Shown here piece after piece: positions 22,607 to 34,386 of a stretch of DNA of 64,000 nt. A model generated the notes under the pieces. It searched no databases, was not told the DNA's origin, and was given only the letters and a program-made list of their open reading frames with translations. This DNA is from Garcia nutans. Lineage: Eukaryota > Streptophyta > Magnoliopsida > Malpighiales > Euphorbiaceae. Location: contig CANTUV010000072.1 of NCBI GenBank assembly GCA_947685225.1, positions 5,518,001-5,582,000 of the forward strand. The letters are read 5' to 3'. Position 1 is the first letter of the stretch, and the number at the start of each line of letters is the position of its first letter. The translations under genes and the position numbers were made by a program.

Positions 22607-24828
22607 TGTAATATCTCAAAATGTGCCCTAGAAGTTTTAGTATAATTGTTGTTTTATTTGAATTAAAATGTATATGTTAATTTGGGAGAGAAAAGAAATT
22701 TAAAAGAAAGTGTATATGTTGTGTATATGGAAGTATATACAACATATATACAAGTCAAATGTGATGGTCAAGGGATGAAGTTAATTATTTTGTTCTTTGT
22801 GAAATTACTAAATAGGGTAATAATTGAAAGAGAAGTAAAATAAATAGGTGAGGGTATTTAAGTAATTTCTTATTTTGGAATACTTGGTGGAGGTTTAAAG
22901 AGATGAGATATTTGACTTTTCTTCATTTCTTCTTCTTTCCTTCTCCATTGTTGGCCGGCCATCCTAGACAAGAGAGAGAGCAAGAGTGAGTTGGTGTTTA
23001 AAGATCAAATTGAAGGAGATTTCAAATAAACAAGTTGGAATTTCAAGAAAATTTCATTGTTTTGGTAAGTTCTCTCTTGATTGCTCTTGTTGTTTTTGAA
23101 GTTATTTTTGGAGTTTGATGAAGTGTTGTTGATAATATGGTTAGGATTTCTTGTGGTGTGTTTGTAAGTGTTGAAATGGAATTAAAGATAAGAAGTTAGG
23201 TTGGTGTTGGTGATGGAAGAGGAAGAGTGGTGTTTAGTGAAAATTTTTCTGTTTTACAATTAGTAAAGGCTGTGACTTGTATGATTTTTAATTAAATATA
23301 GAAAAATGTTCTTGAAGTGAATTTTTGATATGTTGTGCCTCTATGAGTCTAGAATTACTGAAAAATATGTTGATTCGATTTTGGAATGGTTATGAATTTG
23401 GAAAGATTATTTTTACTAGACCTGTTCCAGCAGGTACCTTAACTGAGACAGCTATATTTCGAGATTTTTAATAAAATGTAGAAAAATCATATTCAATTGA
23501 ATTTTGGATATGTTGTTTCTTAATGAGTCTAGTATTTGAGAAAAATAATTTGGAACCACATTGATTGAATTTAGTTTATGGAATTCACAAAGTTCAGAAC
23601 TGCTGCTAGGATGCAGGGCAATTGGGGCAGTCTGGTTGGGTGAACTATTTGACCAAGATTTTGTGTTCAGTTTGATCTGAAATTTTAAAGGAATGATTTT
23701 AAGATGTAAAATTTAGTTCTGTAAAAATTTTAGAATTTTTAGTCAAGTAGATTATTTTATACAATTTTTCAAAATAAGGATAGAGTGGAGTCTAAAACCA
23801 GAATGTACTATTCATATGGTCATTTTGCTAATACTCCTTTTGGATTAGGTTGTGAAGAGGTTGAATTGCCCTAGCCTAAGTGTTGAGGATTCTTGGAAGA
23901 GTAAGTGTATAGATTGGTGTGAGTTGGTTTTAAGGTAAGTAAAAATTACATTATTTCATACATTCATATTATGTTGAGATTTAACATACATTTGATTGTA
24001 AATGTGTTAAGAAATTTAATGCATTATTAATGCATATTAATAATGTATGTTTGGTATGATGTGAATGTTGTGATGAGTATGTAAAATATGTGTTAATGCC
24101 ATTGATTATATCCATTTGAATGATGAAATGAAATATGGAATATGAAATGTAAAAGATGTGATGATGAAATGAAATGTGAAAGATATGATATTATGAAGAA
24201 TTGCCCTATTGTGATTTGAGATCATATGAGATATGAGGCCATGGTTGTTGGCTATGATAATGCAAATGAAATATATAATGGAGGCATGGTTGCCTAATTA
24301 ATTATGAGAAATGAAATGAAAAGAAATTGATATTGAGATAAATGAAATGATTGTGTGCCTAATATGTTTATTCAATTTTCAGAGTTCTGGTTTTGGCGAC
24401 GTGCCTATGAATCACTGGATAGGTGAAATGACCGGGTCATAAGCCGATTCTAGTTGAAAAATGTGAAATGTGATGTTTTTGGGGTGAAATGACCGGGTCG
24501 TAAGCCTCAAAAATAAATTATTTAAACTAGATTGGGTGAAATGACTGGGTCGTAAACTCAAATCTAGTTGATTATCCATGGATAAATGTATTGATGATTA
24601 TGATTATAGACCAAAACAGTAACTCTGAACTTTGAATAGCATATTAGATTATTTTTGGGCCCATGCTTGTGTTTGTTTAAATGTGACTATTGAATGGTTA
24701 AACAAATGAATAATGAGATGACTACTATACATACGTTATTAAAACCGGTAAAATTTGAAATATAATATTCTCTTCATTGTGTGACATTAGCATGGCATTA
24801 AAGCATCATAGCACTGTAATTTGTACCA

Positions 24829-24866
24829 CTAAGCCGTTGGCTTAGCACGAATGTGATTCTTCACGC
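24829..24866 (+). other. Dual hairpin in the B 3' LTR
   Basis: Hairpin 1 is identical to the 5' copy. Hairpin 2 reads GCACGAA facing TTCACGC, so two pairs of the seven-pair stem are lost by CpG transitions. Confidence 0.65.
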
Positions 24867-25572
24867 AGGTGACAGGGAAGAACCAGAGAGTTCCTCTAGG
24901 CCGAGTCAAGTCTAGATTTTGAGGTGTTGATAGTGGGCTTAAAGATCAAAGACTGACTGCCAAAGAAATGTATAAATTTTATGGGTTGTAAAACTTGAGT
25001 TTGGATATATATGAATTTGTAAATATTGTTATTTTCCACGGCATAGTGAACAAATATTTTATTGTTATTTTCCGCGGCATAGTGAACAAATATTTTATCT
25101 ACTGTATTTCATAATAAACCTTTACTTTATGTTGTACTAGAAGTGTAAATCATTTTTGCAGGTTGTAGTTGAGGTTATAAGGGGGGATTTATTGGGAGTG
25201 TACTGAGAATGATTTTGTTTGTGTAACACCCCGATACTCCATATAAGTACTACACATATACCAGGTATACGTACAGTAAATATATAAAGTATAAAGATGT
25301 CACATTTCGTTACAATTTAAAAACCTTTAACATATCTCAAACCACAATACATTAATTTTAAGAACATTTACAAAATCGATATACCTTTAATGATCTTATA
25401 AATATACAATAATCTTATCTTTCTCGAAACATCATTTATACGCATTACATTCTTGATAAAAGTACATCATAATTAAATTATACATGTATGCATCACCCTC
25501 TAGTTGGTCTCGACAAACTCTTACTCTTCTCGTGGCATAATGCAAGACTTTATATCTATCATCTGGTCACCT

Positions 25573-25609
25573 GCGCGATCAAACAACCGCGCTAAGCCCG
25601 AGAGCTTAG
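25573..25609 (-). other. Dual hairpin in the solo LTR
   Basis: On the minus strand, CTAAGCTC faces GGGCTTAG, then GCGCGGTT and ATCGCGC arms follow. Bases differ from the B copy but the stems are kept. Confidence 0.7.
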
Positions 25610-26039
25610 TAATACAAATATATAATATACACATACATTATAAAAATATTAGCATATAATGATATATCAATTCCATGTAACTTTAGCTTATCATATCTTT
25701 TCTTTTAGATTGTACCTTTCATATATCTCAACTAAATCATATTTCAATACCCACATTCCACAACATACTTCATAACATTATTTTATTCACCATTTACCAA
25801 TCATGAATAACATTTCCAACAAGGCAATCATTAACACCAACCACAATCCATCACCAATACTCACAATCAATATATCAATACATACACATTACATATCATA
25901 CCTCATAACATTGTTTAATTCACAATTCACCAATCATAAGTCACATTGTCAACAAAATCAATCATAGATCTCATTATTCATCTAATTCAACATTTGTATA
26001 TCACATAGACATCAAAGACAGACTCGGGCCCAACAGACA

Positions 26040-26326
26040 CTAATATGCAATTCAATTTTCAGAGTTAATGCTTTGGTTTGTTATCACATTTATCAATATC
26101 ATATACCCAACTAGGCTTCAAGGATCAAGTTCAACCAAGCTTCAAGGGGAGCAAAGCATGCTAAGCTTCTACCCAACTTGGCTTCAAGAACTAATCCAAC
26201 CTAGCTTCAAGGGTGGTAACATCTCAATTAGGCTTCAAGGATCCAATCCAACCTAACTTCAAGAGATTGTTACACTTATTAGGCATGCCACCAACAACAA
26301 ACTCTGAAAATGGAATAACACATTAG
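26040..26326 (-). repeat. Inverted-repeat module in the solo LTR
   Basis: The arms 26040-26066 and 26300-26326 are complementary with a few mismatches (TTCAGAGTT facing AACTCTGAA). The inside holds six or so copies of an (A)GGCTTCAAGGA-like word in place of the GGGTCGTAAGCC word seen in A and B. Confidence 0.75.
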
Positions 26327-27135
26327 CCACACAATTCATTTAGATTTCATTCTCAATTCTCATTATCATTTAGGCAAACATGCCTCATTTATCTCCATTG
26401 AATCACATTAGCCAATAACAATGGCTTCACATTTTATTTCACAATATAACACTTCATTATTCAAGTGTATATTTATCTCATCCATGATCACATTATATCT
26501 CATATAGCATCATTCATCATAGCCAAACACAATAGCATTGTCTCATATCATGTCTTATTTGAATTATCATTTCATCTTTTACATACATAATCATTTACCT
26601 CATCATATCCTTTACATGTCATATTCCACCATTGATATATATATATATACAACATCAATTACATTAACTAGGTAAACATATCATTCACATCATTATAAAT
26701 TGCATTGTACATACCTTTTTGGATGATCCTCATCTCTTTCACCCTCAAGAGTTATTCCCACCAAGCTATCCATAATCAATAACTTCATCCTCTTTTTCAC
26801 ATTTTACATATAGCCTCATTGATATATATATATACAACATCAATTACATTAACTAGGCAAACATATCATTCAAAGTGCATAACATAACATTGCTAAATCT
26901 CAACAATGCAATTAGGGCAAAACACAATTGATATGATTCATAGCTTTATGATCTTCCACATTCCTTTGATTAGATCATTCTTGTGTTTAAAACATATTTA
27001 TAATGTTCATGTTTAAGTTTAGAAACAATGGAACCTTTGAAGAATCAAAACAATGTAAAAAGAAACAAAGTATAAAGCAATATGTAATTCATTTGTAGGA
27101 CACGCCCAACCCATTTGATGGACACGCCCAGCCAC

Positions 27136-27330
27136 TTGATGGAACACGCCCGTGTCACTAACAACAAAAGAGGCAGTAGCCAATTCAACAATTGACACGC
27201 CCAGCACCTTTGATGGACACGCCCGTGTCACTAACAACAAAAGAGGCAGTAGCCAATTCAACAATTGACACGCCCAACTCAATTGATGAACACGCCCGTG
27301 TCTCTTCAATGCCTATGGCCGTGTCACCCA
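27136..27330 (-). repeat. 73-bp tandem duplication with ACACGCCCGTGT palindromes
   Basis: A 73-base unit beginning TTGATGGA(A)CACGCCC occurs twice in tandem, followed by part of a third with other spacing. Each unit has a near-perfect palindrome GACACGCCCGTGTC. The region is GC-rich inside an AT-rich LTR. Confidence 0.8.
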
Positions 27331-28033
27331 TCACCAAAACCAATTCTCTTCTAATTGCACTCAAACACAATACTCATCATATAACATGCTTCAAATGAAT
27401 ATAATCAATGTTTTAAACACATATTCATCACAAGAATTACTTCACAACACTTTAATATAACAATTAAACACATCTCAACTCAAAACCCTAAAATCAACAT
27501 CTCCACCATTTCCAACAACAACCTCTAATTAAACTCATAACTTAATATCAATTTAATACTTGAACACACAACACAACACATCTCAAATCCACCAAATCAC
27601 AAAATCATCAAACCTTACTTCACTTCCAACACAACTTCCAATTAAGTAAAGAAAACAAGAGAATACTTACCATCTTTCCAACAAAACCAACACCAATCCA
27701 ATCCTTTAACTTGTAATCAATTTCAATACTTGTAAACACATATATAACACACTAAATCATGAAATCAATCCATCACAACCTATCTCAAACATTAACAAAG
27801 GAAAACAAGTAAGTACTTACCTCAATTGATGAATTCCACCAAATCTCCACCTAATCCTTTGATTCTTCCTTCAATTCTCTTAAAACCCTAAGGTTTAGGT
27901 GAAGATCAACTCATCTCTCTACCTCTCTCTCTCTCTCTCGTGCAAGAACCAAAAGGAGAAGAAGAAGAAGAAGAAGAAGAAGAAGAGAATATCTTCATTT
28001 CTTTTTTCCTCTTCCACGAAAGCCACATATATG

Positions 28034-28069
<36 letters not shown>

Positions 28070-28604
28070 TAATTACTAATTACCAAAAATCCTCCACCAA
28101 GCATTTCATTTCAAGCAAATACTCATATACCCCTTATCACTTAACTTAGCTTTTGTCTCTTATGAACCCAATTAAGTAATTCCACATGCCATATAAAAAT
28201 ATCTCCTCTTGCATTGACTCTTTCTCTTTGACCATTTTATATGTTATATATATCACCATATACACAACATATAAACTTGTCTCTAAACCCTAAATTTCCC
28301 CAAAACACATATACATATATTTTCTTTTCTCAATTTAAACCAACAACAATAACAACAACATACAAAACTTCTGGGGCATGCATAGGGATATTATAGTTTG
28401 CATTGATTTGTGTAAAATGTTTTTAAAAATCAGAAAAAAAAACCAGTTTTGTCGACACTTGGGACTCAATTTTTAGGCAAAACTATGGCAAAATTTCTGT
28501 AAAAATCGAAACTAAAAATTTGACTAAGTAAAATTGGTAGCAACATTAGGATAGTGTGGCGCCTCTACTCGGCTTACATATGTAGGTCGGGAAGGGGTGT
28601 TACA

Positions 28605-29426
28605 GTAGCAGAGCAGTACCTAGACCGGGATAAGAGGGTATTCATTAAGTTACAGGCTAGTCCAGAAGAGAAGTTTGATTATGCCAGATCTCTTCTGCAG
28701 AGAGATGCATATGATTGGTGGAAGACGGTTCCACATTCTCTTGATGATCCACCAATCTTGACCAATGATGATTTCCTGCGGAAATTTGAGCAGAAGTATA
28801 CTCCGAGAGAGTATAAAGATGCAAAGAAGATGGAGTTCGTAAGTCTGAGACAGGATACCAGGACAGTGACCGAGTATGAGATTAAGTTTATCCGGTTGAG
28901 TCACTATAATGGTGGGATCATTTCTGACGAGTTTGATAGGTGTAGGAGGTTTGAGGAGGGACTAAGACTCTCTATCATGTGCATCATCGCAGGCTCTCGG
29001 TATCAGGATTTTTCCTAGTTAGTTGCAGCTGCCAGGAGTGTTGAGAGGGCATAGAGTCTTGTAGCAGCTACCAGGGTTGAGGAGACCAGAGTTAGGAGAC
29101 CCCAGAGTGAAGCAGGGTCTTCATCAGTGAAGAGAGGCCGAGGGGGATATTTTCAGAGGTTTAGTAGGAGTCAGGAGCAGTTTGGCAGATCAGTACAGCA
29201 GCAGAGACAGAGACAGAGACCTGCAGTTTCAGTGGCTAGTGCTCCGACTCTAGTGGCTCAGAGGCCTGCTCCACCTACTTGCATTCATTGTGGTAAAGTA
29301 TACGGAGGTGTCTGTTGGTGGAGAAGTGCTTCGGGAGTGTGTTTTAGATGTGAGTCTTCAGACCATTTTATCAGAGATTGTCCTGAGCCACCAGAGGTTA
29401 GACAGACAGATACTGCAGCTTCTTGA
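28605..29426 (+). pseudogene. gag of A, C-terminal part
   Basis: This resumes A's gag after B and one copy of the duplicated target (GTAGC). It has the capsid core (AYDWWKTVPHS, KFEQKYTPREYK), a basic linker, and a CCHC zinc knuckle (CFRCESSDHFIRDC) close to the end. TAG stops at 29016 and 29052 stand where B has CAG codons, and a TGA at 29424 closes this open stretch. It aligns along its whole length with B gag, so the family assignment is firm. Confidence 0.9.
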
Positions 29427-32400
29427 CCCAGTGTCAGAGGGGGTCGTGGGGACAGAGGTTTTGGTAGAGGTGGTCAATCTAGGTCTAGTTTGAGAGGAGG
29501 TTCTACAGTTGGAGGTAGTAGACCAAATGAGGCAGGACCATCACAGCGGGTTTATGTGATGCAGAGGTAGCCATATGCTTCATCGGTTATTGCTGGTAAT
29601 TTTCCATTATTTGGTACTTCAGTTGTTGCATTATTAGACCCTGGGTCGACTCATTCTTATATAAGTGCATCTATCTTGCCTGTGACTGAATTGCATTTTG
29701 AGTCCCTAGGATTTGATGCTTTGGTCACAAATCCTTCAGGGCATAGTGTTGTGGTGAGCAGGGTGCACCAAGATAGTCCAGTTGTTGTTCAGGATGAGGA
29801 GTTTCTCGGTGACCTGATTGAGATGCCTTTCAGGGAATATGATATGATTTTAGGCATGGATTGGTTATCCAAGCATGGGGCTGTCAGAAGAAATGTGTTA
29901 CTTTGAGAATACGTGATGGTATCTGGTGAGCAAAGGTATCTTTCATCCATATTTGTTTCAGCTGTTTCAGCTGGGAGGATGATTCGAAAGGGATGTGAGG
30001 CTTATCTTGCTCATGTTGTAGATACTAGAGTAGTGGGATTCCTGCTTGAAAGTATACCCACAGTTGTCCAGTTTCCAGATGTTTTCCCTGATGAGTTGCT
30101 AGGGATACCTCCTAAGAGAGAAGTGGAGTTTGGTATCGATTTGTTGCCTGGTACTACTCCTATCTCTATCACCTCTTATCGGATGGCACCTGCTGAGTTG
30201 ATAGAGTTGAAGGTGTAGTTGCAGGAGTTATTGGATAAAGGGTTTATCTACCCTAGTGTGTCCCTGTGGGGAGTGCCTGTGTTGTTTGTGAAGAAGAAGG
30301 ATGGACCATGAGATTATGTATTGGTTATAGGCAGTTGAATAAGGTAACCATCAAGAACAAGTATCCTTTGCCTCGGATAGATGATCTCTTTGATTAGTTG
30401 AAGGGAGCAACATTATTCTCTAAGATTGATTTGAGATTAGGGTACCATCAGTTGAGAGTCAGAGATGTGGATGTACCCAAGACAGCTTTTCGCACGAGGT
30501 ATGGGCATTATGAGTTTATGGTGATGCCCTTTGGATTGAGGAATGCACCAGTAACTTTTATGGATTTGATGAACAGGGTATTAAGACCATATTTAGATTA
30601 GTTTGTGGTGGTCTTCATTGATGACATCTTGGTGTATTCACGTAATGAGGAGGATCATGATAAATATTTGCGGATCGTATTGCAGGCTCTATGAGAGAAG
30701 CAGTTGTATGCTAAGCTATCTAAGTGTGAGTTCTGGCTCGATCAGGTAGCTTTTCTTAGACATATGGTTTCAACAGAGGGTATTAGAGTTGATCCAAGTA
30801 AAGTTGAGGCTATCTTGAATTGGAGTCCACCGAAGACTGTGATAGAGGTTAGAAGTTTTCTGGGATTGGCAGGCTATTATCGTCGATTTGTGAAGGGTTT
30901 TTCTATAATAGCTACACCACTCACCAGATTACTTTGGAAAGGAGTTAAATTTGTGTGGAAAGATCGGTGTCAGGCGAGTTTTGAGTAGTTGAGGGAGATG
31001 TTGACTCAAGCTCCTATCCTTACCTTGCTTGTGGAAGGTAAACCATATGTGATATAAAGTGATGCTTCACATAGTGGTTTAGGTTGTGTTCTGATGCAGG
31101 AGGGTAGAGTCATTGCTTATGCCTCTCGACAGTTGAAACCGCATGAGCCAAATTACCCAACGCATGATTTGGAATTAGCAGCAATAGTTTTTGCCTTGAA
31201 GATTTGGCGGCATTACTTGTATGGGGAAAAGTGTTTCATTTATACGGATCACAAGAGTTTGAAATACCTGGGTGTTCAGAGAGAGCTAAATCTTCGGCAG
31301 AGACGGTGGTTAGAGTTGATTAAAGACTATGACTATTTGATTGATTATCATCCTGGTAAGGAAAATGTTATTGCTGATGCCTTGAGTTGAAAGTCTTTGG
31401 TAGGTTTGACTACTTATTCGCTCTCGTTGCTTGTTGAGTTGAGAGCATTGCATGCTAGATTTGAATCTTCTGATGATGGTGCTTTGATGGCTTAGTTGTA
31501 GTTAGGGCCAGTCTTGTTGGATCATATTAGGGAGGCTCAGTTGGCAGATGAGAGAATTCAAAAAATTATGTTGGTTTGTCAGAAGAGGGAGAGTCGAGAC
31601 TTTTATGTGAGAGATGATGACAGTCTATGGTAATGAGATAGATTGTGTATTCCTGATGACGCAGAATTGAAAAGAATGATATTAGAGGAAGCACATCAGT
31701 CACTTTTTGCTATGCACCCTGAGAGTACCAAGATGTATCAGGACTTGAAGCGACATTATTGGTGGTCAGGTATGAATAGGGACATAGCAGAATTTGTATC
31801 CAGATTTCTCACTTGCCAGAAAGTGAAGGCTGAGCACCAAGTTCCTTCAGGGTTGCTCCAACCTTTATTAGTGCCAGAGTGGAAATGGGAGCGAGTGACA
31901 ATGGATTTTGTGACTGGACTGCCTTTGACCCAGAAGAAGCATGATGCAATCTGGGGGATAGATGATCAGATGACGAAGATAGCTCATTTTCTTCCAGTTC
32001 AGATGGATTTTTCTCTTGAGAGGTTGGCTGAACTGTATATCAACGAGATAGTCAGGTTGCAAGGAGTCCTAATTTTTTTTGGTGTCAGATCGAGATTCCT
32101 AATTTACTTCGAGATTTTGGAAGAGTTTGCATGATGCTTTGGGTTCTCGATTGCATTTTAGTACTACTTTCCATCCTCAGACAGATGGACAGTGAGAGAG
32201 AGTGATACAGATTTTGGAGGATATGTTGAGGAGTTGTATCATTGATTATACCGGGAATTGGGATAAATTTTTACCATTAATTGAGTTTGCTTATAAAAAT
32301 AGTCATCAATCCAGTATTGGGATGACTCCTTATGAGGCTTTATATGGTAGGAGATGCAAGACACCTTTGTGTTGGGATGAGGTTGGAGAAGGTAAACTGG

Positions 32401-32945
32401 TTGGTCCCAATTTGATTAAGGAAACAGAGGAGAAAGTGAAGGTGATTCGGGGTCGATTGAAAGCAGCTTCAGACTGATAGAAATCCTATTCAGATTTAAA
32501 GAGAAGAGACATAGAGTTTAGTGTGGGAGATAAAGTGTTTCTGAAGGTGTCTCCATGGAAGAAGATTTTGAGATTTGGCCGCAAAGGGAAGTTGAGTCCT
32601 CGTTTAATAGGACCATATGAGGTGTTGGAGAGAGTTGGTCCAGTGGCTTATAGACTAGCTTTGCCTCCTAAGTTGGATTGAAAACATAATGTTTTCCATG
32701 TCTCAATGCTTCGGAGATACAGGTTTGACCCATCTCATATCTTGTCAGTAGAGTCCATTGAGGTGAGTCCAGATCTGACTTACGAGGAAGAACCAATGGC
32801 GATTTTGGCACGAGAGGTTAAAGAATTGAGGAATAAGAGGGTACCACTCGTGAAAATCCTTTGGAGGAATCATACCACTGAGGAGGCAACATGGGAAAGT
32901 GAGCAGGTGATGCAGAGTCAGTTTTTCCAATTGTTCCAGACTTGA
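29427..32945 (+). pseudogene. pol of A: protease, RT, RNase H, integrase, chromodomain
   Basis: The protease core [13 protein letters not shown] lies near 29630-29670. Reverse transcriptase spans about 30060-30990, with FIDD at about 30617-30628. RNase H is about 31030-31390 ([21 protein letters not shown]). The integrase zinc region and core are about 31640-32480. The chromodomain is at 32790-32945 (EATWESEQVM). Deletions near 29885 and 29920, a 1-base loss near 30305 and an extra base near 32080 shift the frame. TAG stops in place of CAG occur at 29568, 30216, 30395, 30599, 30986, 31493 and 31499. Defective beyond doubt. Confidence 0.92.
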
Positions 32946-32977
32946 GGACAAGTGATTTCAAGGATGAAATTTGTTTT

Positions 32978-32990
32978 AGGGGGAGAGAAT
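32978..32990 (+). promoter_or_regulatory. Polypurine tract of A
   Basis: AGGGGGAGAGAAT lies directly before the 3' LTR start TGTAACATCC. Confidence 0.88.
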
Positions 32991-34386
32991 TGTAACATCC
33001 TAAAATTTTTGAAAATTTCTAATTTTTGGAAAATTTGATAAAATAAATTATAATTTAAAAGGATAAATTAAATTAATGGTTTTAAATGAAAAAAAAGGGA
33101 TTTTAAATAAAAAAGTGGAATATATATGTGATATATATGAAAAATATATATAACATATAAAAGTCAACACTTTTTAAAAGAAAAGGGTATTTTGGTAATT
33201 AAATCTTATAAATTCAAAATTAATAAAATAATTCAAAAATAAATTATTTTTGAATGGAAGAGGAAAATCATGACTTTTAATTTATTAAAAAAATAATTAA
33301 ATATTAAATAATTTTAATATATATATATATATATGGTTCAAAAAAAAGATGAAAAGGAAAAGAAATATTAAAAGTCTTCATCTTCTTCTTCTTCAAGGGC
33401 CAAATTCCATGGAAGCTAGACCAAGGATTTTACTTCTTCCATACTCCATAAATTAAAGGATTTAACATGTTTCAAGTGAATTTTTGGTGATTTCCACCAA
33501 AAGTAGTAAGTTTCCATCTCTTTTCTTTGAATTCCATAGAAAATTGCATTATGTGAGAATTTGGATTTTGATATAGTATGTTATAATTGTTGGAATTGGT
33601 GTGTATGATGTTATTTTGGGTAGTTAACAATGATTCTAAGGTTAGATTGAAGAGATGATGGGGTTTGGTTAAAGAATGATGAAGAGAGAGAATTTAGGGT
33701 TATGAATTTTTGGGGTTTTGAAAACATGAACTTTAATTGTGCAAATTGGTTCTAAATGAGTTGTTTTGATTCATAAACAAGTATTTTAAAGTCAAATATT
33801 GAATTTGGTGGTGTTGGGTTGGAGTTTGAGAATGGAAGTGGAGATTTAGGGTTTTGGAAAAGTGATTTTTCAAAGTGGTTGAATTATGTGATTTTATTTG
33901 TTTAAGCATGTTGTTTATTGTTAAAAGTGATGAATATAAGCTTGGAATGAGTAATGGATTGTGTTGGAATGGAAAACCTCCAATGGGGGAAGGTTATGCC
34001 ATTTTTGAGATTTTTTGTATAATAGTGTATTTTTATAATGTAAATAATTTAAATTTATTAAAATATGTTTTTAATAATATAAATAAACTTAAAACACTAA
34101 TTTAACTGTAGTAGAATGAAATTCCAATGTTGAAGTAAGGAATGGCTAAATTTTTAAAAATTTGTAGGAGTGATGTGTAATTATGGTTTAATGTTGGAAA
34201 TGCCATTAAATGTGATACTAAATGATTATTTGCTATCACATTTGGTTTAGGCATTGAGGGAGGTTGATTTGCTTCATCCATGTGGTAAAGAGCAAGTTGG
34301 AAAGATTGGATTGGAGGTTGTTTTAAGCTTGCTTTGGGTTGCTAGTGGAGGTATGTACAAACTTTGAATATAATGTTTATATTTGC
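32991..34386 (+). repeat. 3' LTR of A, truncated
   Basis: It matches the 5' LTR from its first base to GTTTATATTTGCA, with small indels, then stops. The remaining 1.5 kb is missing. A sequence resembling the LTR end at 45718-46051 is too divergent to be its continuation. The break joins LTR to unrelated coding-like sequence, with no sign of a new element's terminus. Confidence 0.9.

Larger units (their letters stand above)
25222..28395 (-). mobile_element. Solo LTR of a Tekay-like chromovirus, minus strand
   Basis: It is 3174 bp, starting TGTAACACCCCG and ending GGGATATTATA, the reverse form of a TGTAATATCCC...GGGTGTTACA LTR. It is flanked by GTTTG on both sides (25217-25221 and 28396-28400), and the uninterrupted target is seen at 17525-17540. 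No interior is present, so it is a solo LTR left by recombination between two LTRs. It includes the inverted-repeat module at 26040-26326, a dual hairpin at 25573-25609, a 73-base duplication with ACACGCCCGTGT palindromes near 27136-27281, and (CT)n, (GAA)n and (TAA)n tracts at 27923-28070. Confidence 0.95.
14964..28604 (+). mobile_element. Chromovirus B (Tekay-like), nested in A's gag
   Basis: B has both LTRs, a primer-binding site, a single-frame gag-pol and a polypurine tract. Its 3' LTR is itself interrupted by a minus-strand solo LTR. The two LTRs differ by about one base per hundred where I compared them by eye. B is therefore clearly younger than A and C. The polyprotein frame is uninterrupted by frameshifts but has eight stop codons. 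Of the elements in the window it is the most complete. Confidence 0.95.
22607..28604 (+). repeat. 3' LTR of B, interrupted
   Basis: The LTR parts are 22607-25221 and 28401-28604, 2819 bases net. The 52-base excess over the 5' LTR is explained by a 36-base tandem duplication at 25025-25096, a 15-base deletion in the 5' LTR and a 1-base indel. The dual hairpin here (24829-24866) has two G-to-A changes at CpG sites in hairpin 2 that weaken it. Confidence 0.95.
11591..34386 (+). mobile_element. Chromovirus A (Tekay-like Ty3/gypsy), split by element B
   Basis: The element has a 5' LTR at 11591-14516, an initiator tRNA-Met primer site, gag interrupted at 14963, the rest of gag-pol from 28605 to 32945, a polypurine tract, and a 3' LTR cut off at 34386. 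The reading frame of gag resumes exactly after the nested element and its target duplication, which proves that the two halves belong together. The chromodomain at the polyprotein C terminus and the LTR ends (TGTAACATC...GGTGTTAC) fit the Tekay/Del type of plant chromovirus. Many stops and frameshifts make it defective. Confidence 0.92.

Noticed and set aside
27919..28149. Short frames of poly-isoleucine, poly-glutamate or poly-asparagine
   Set aside because: They are translations of (TAA)n and (GAA)n microsatellites in the solo LTR.
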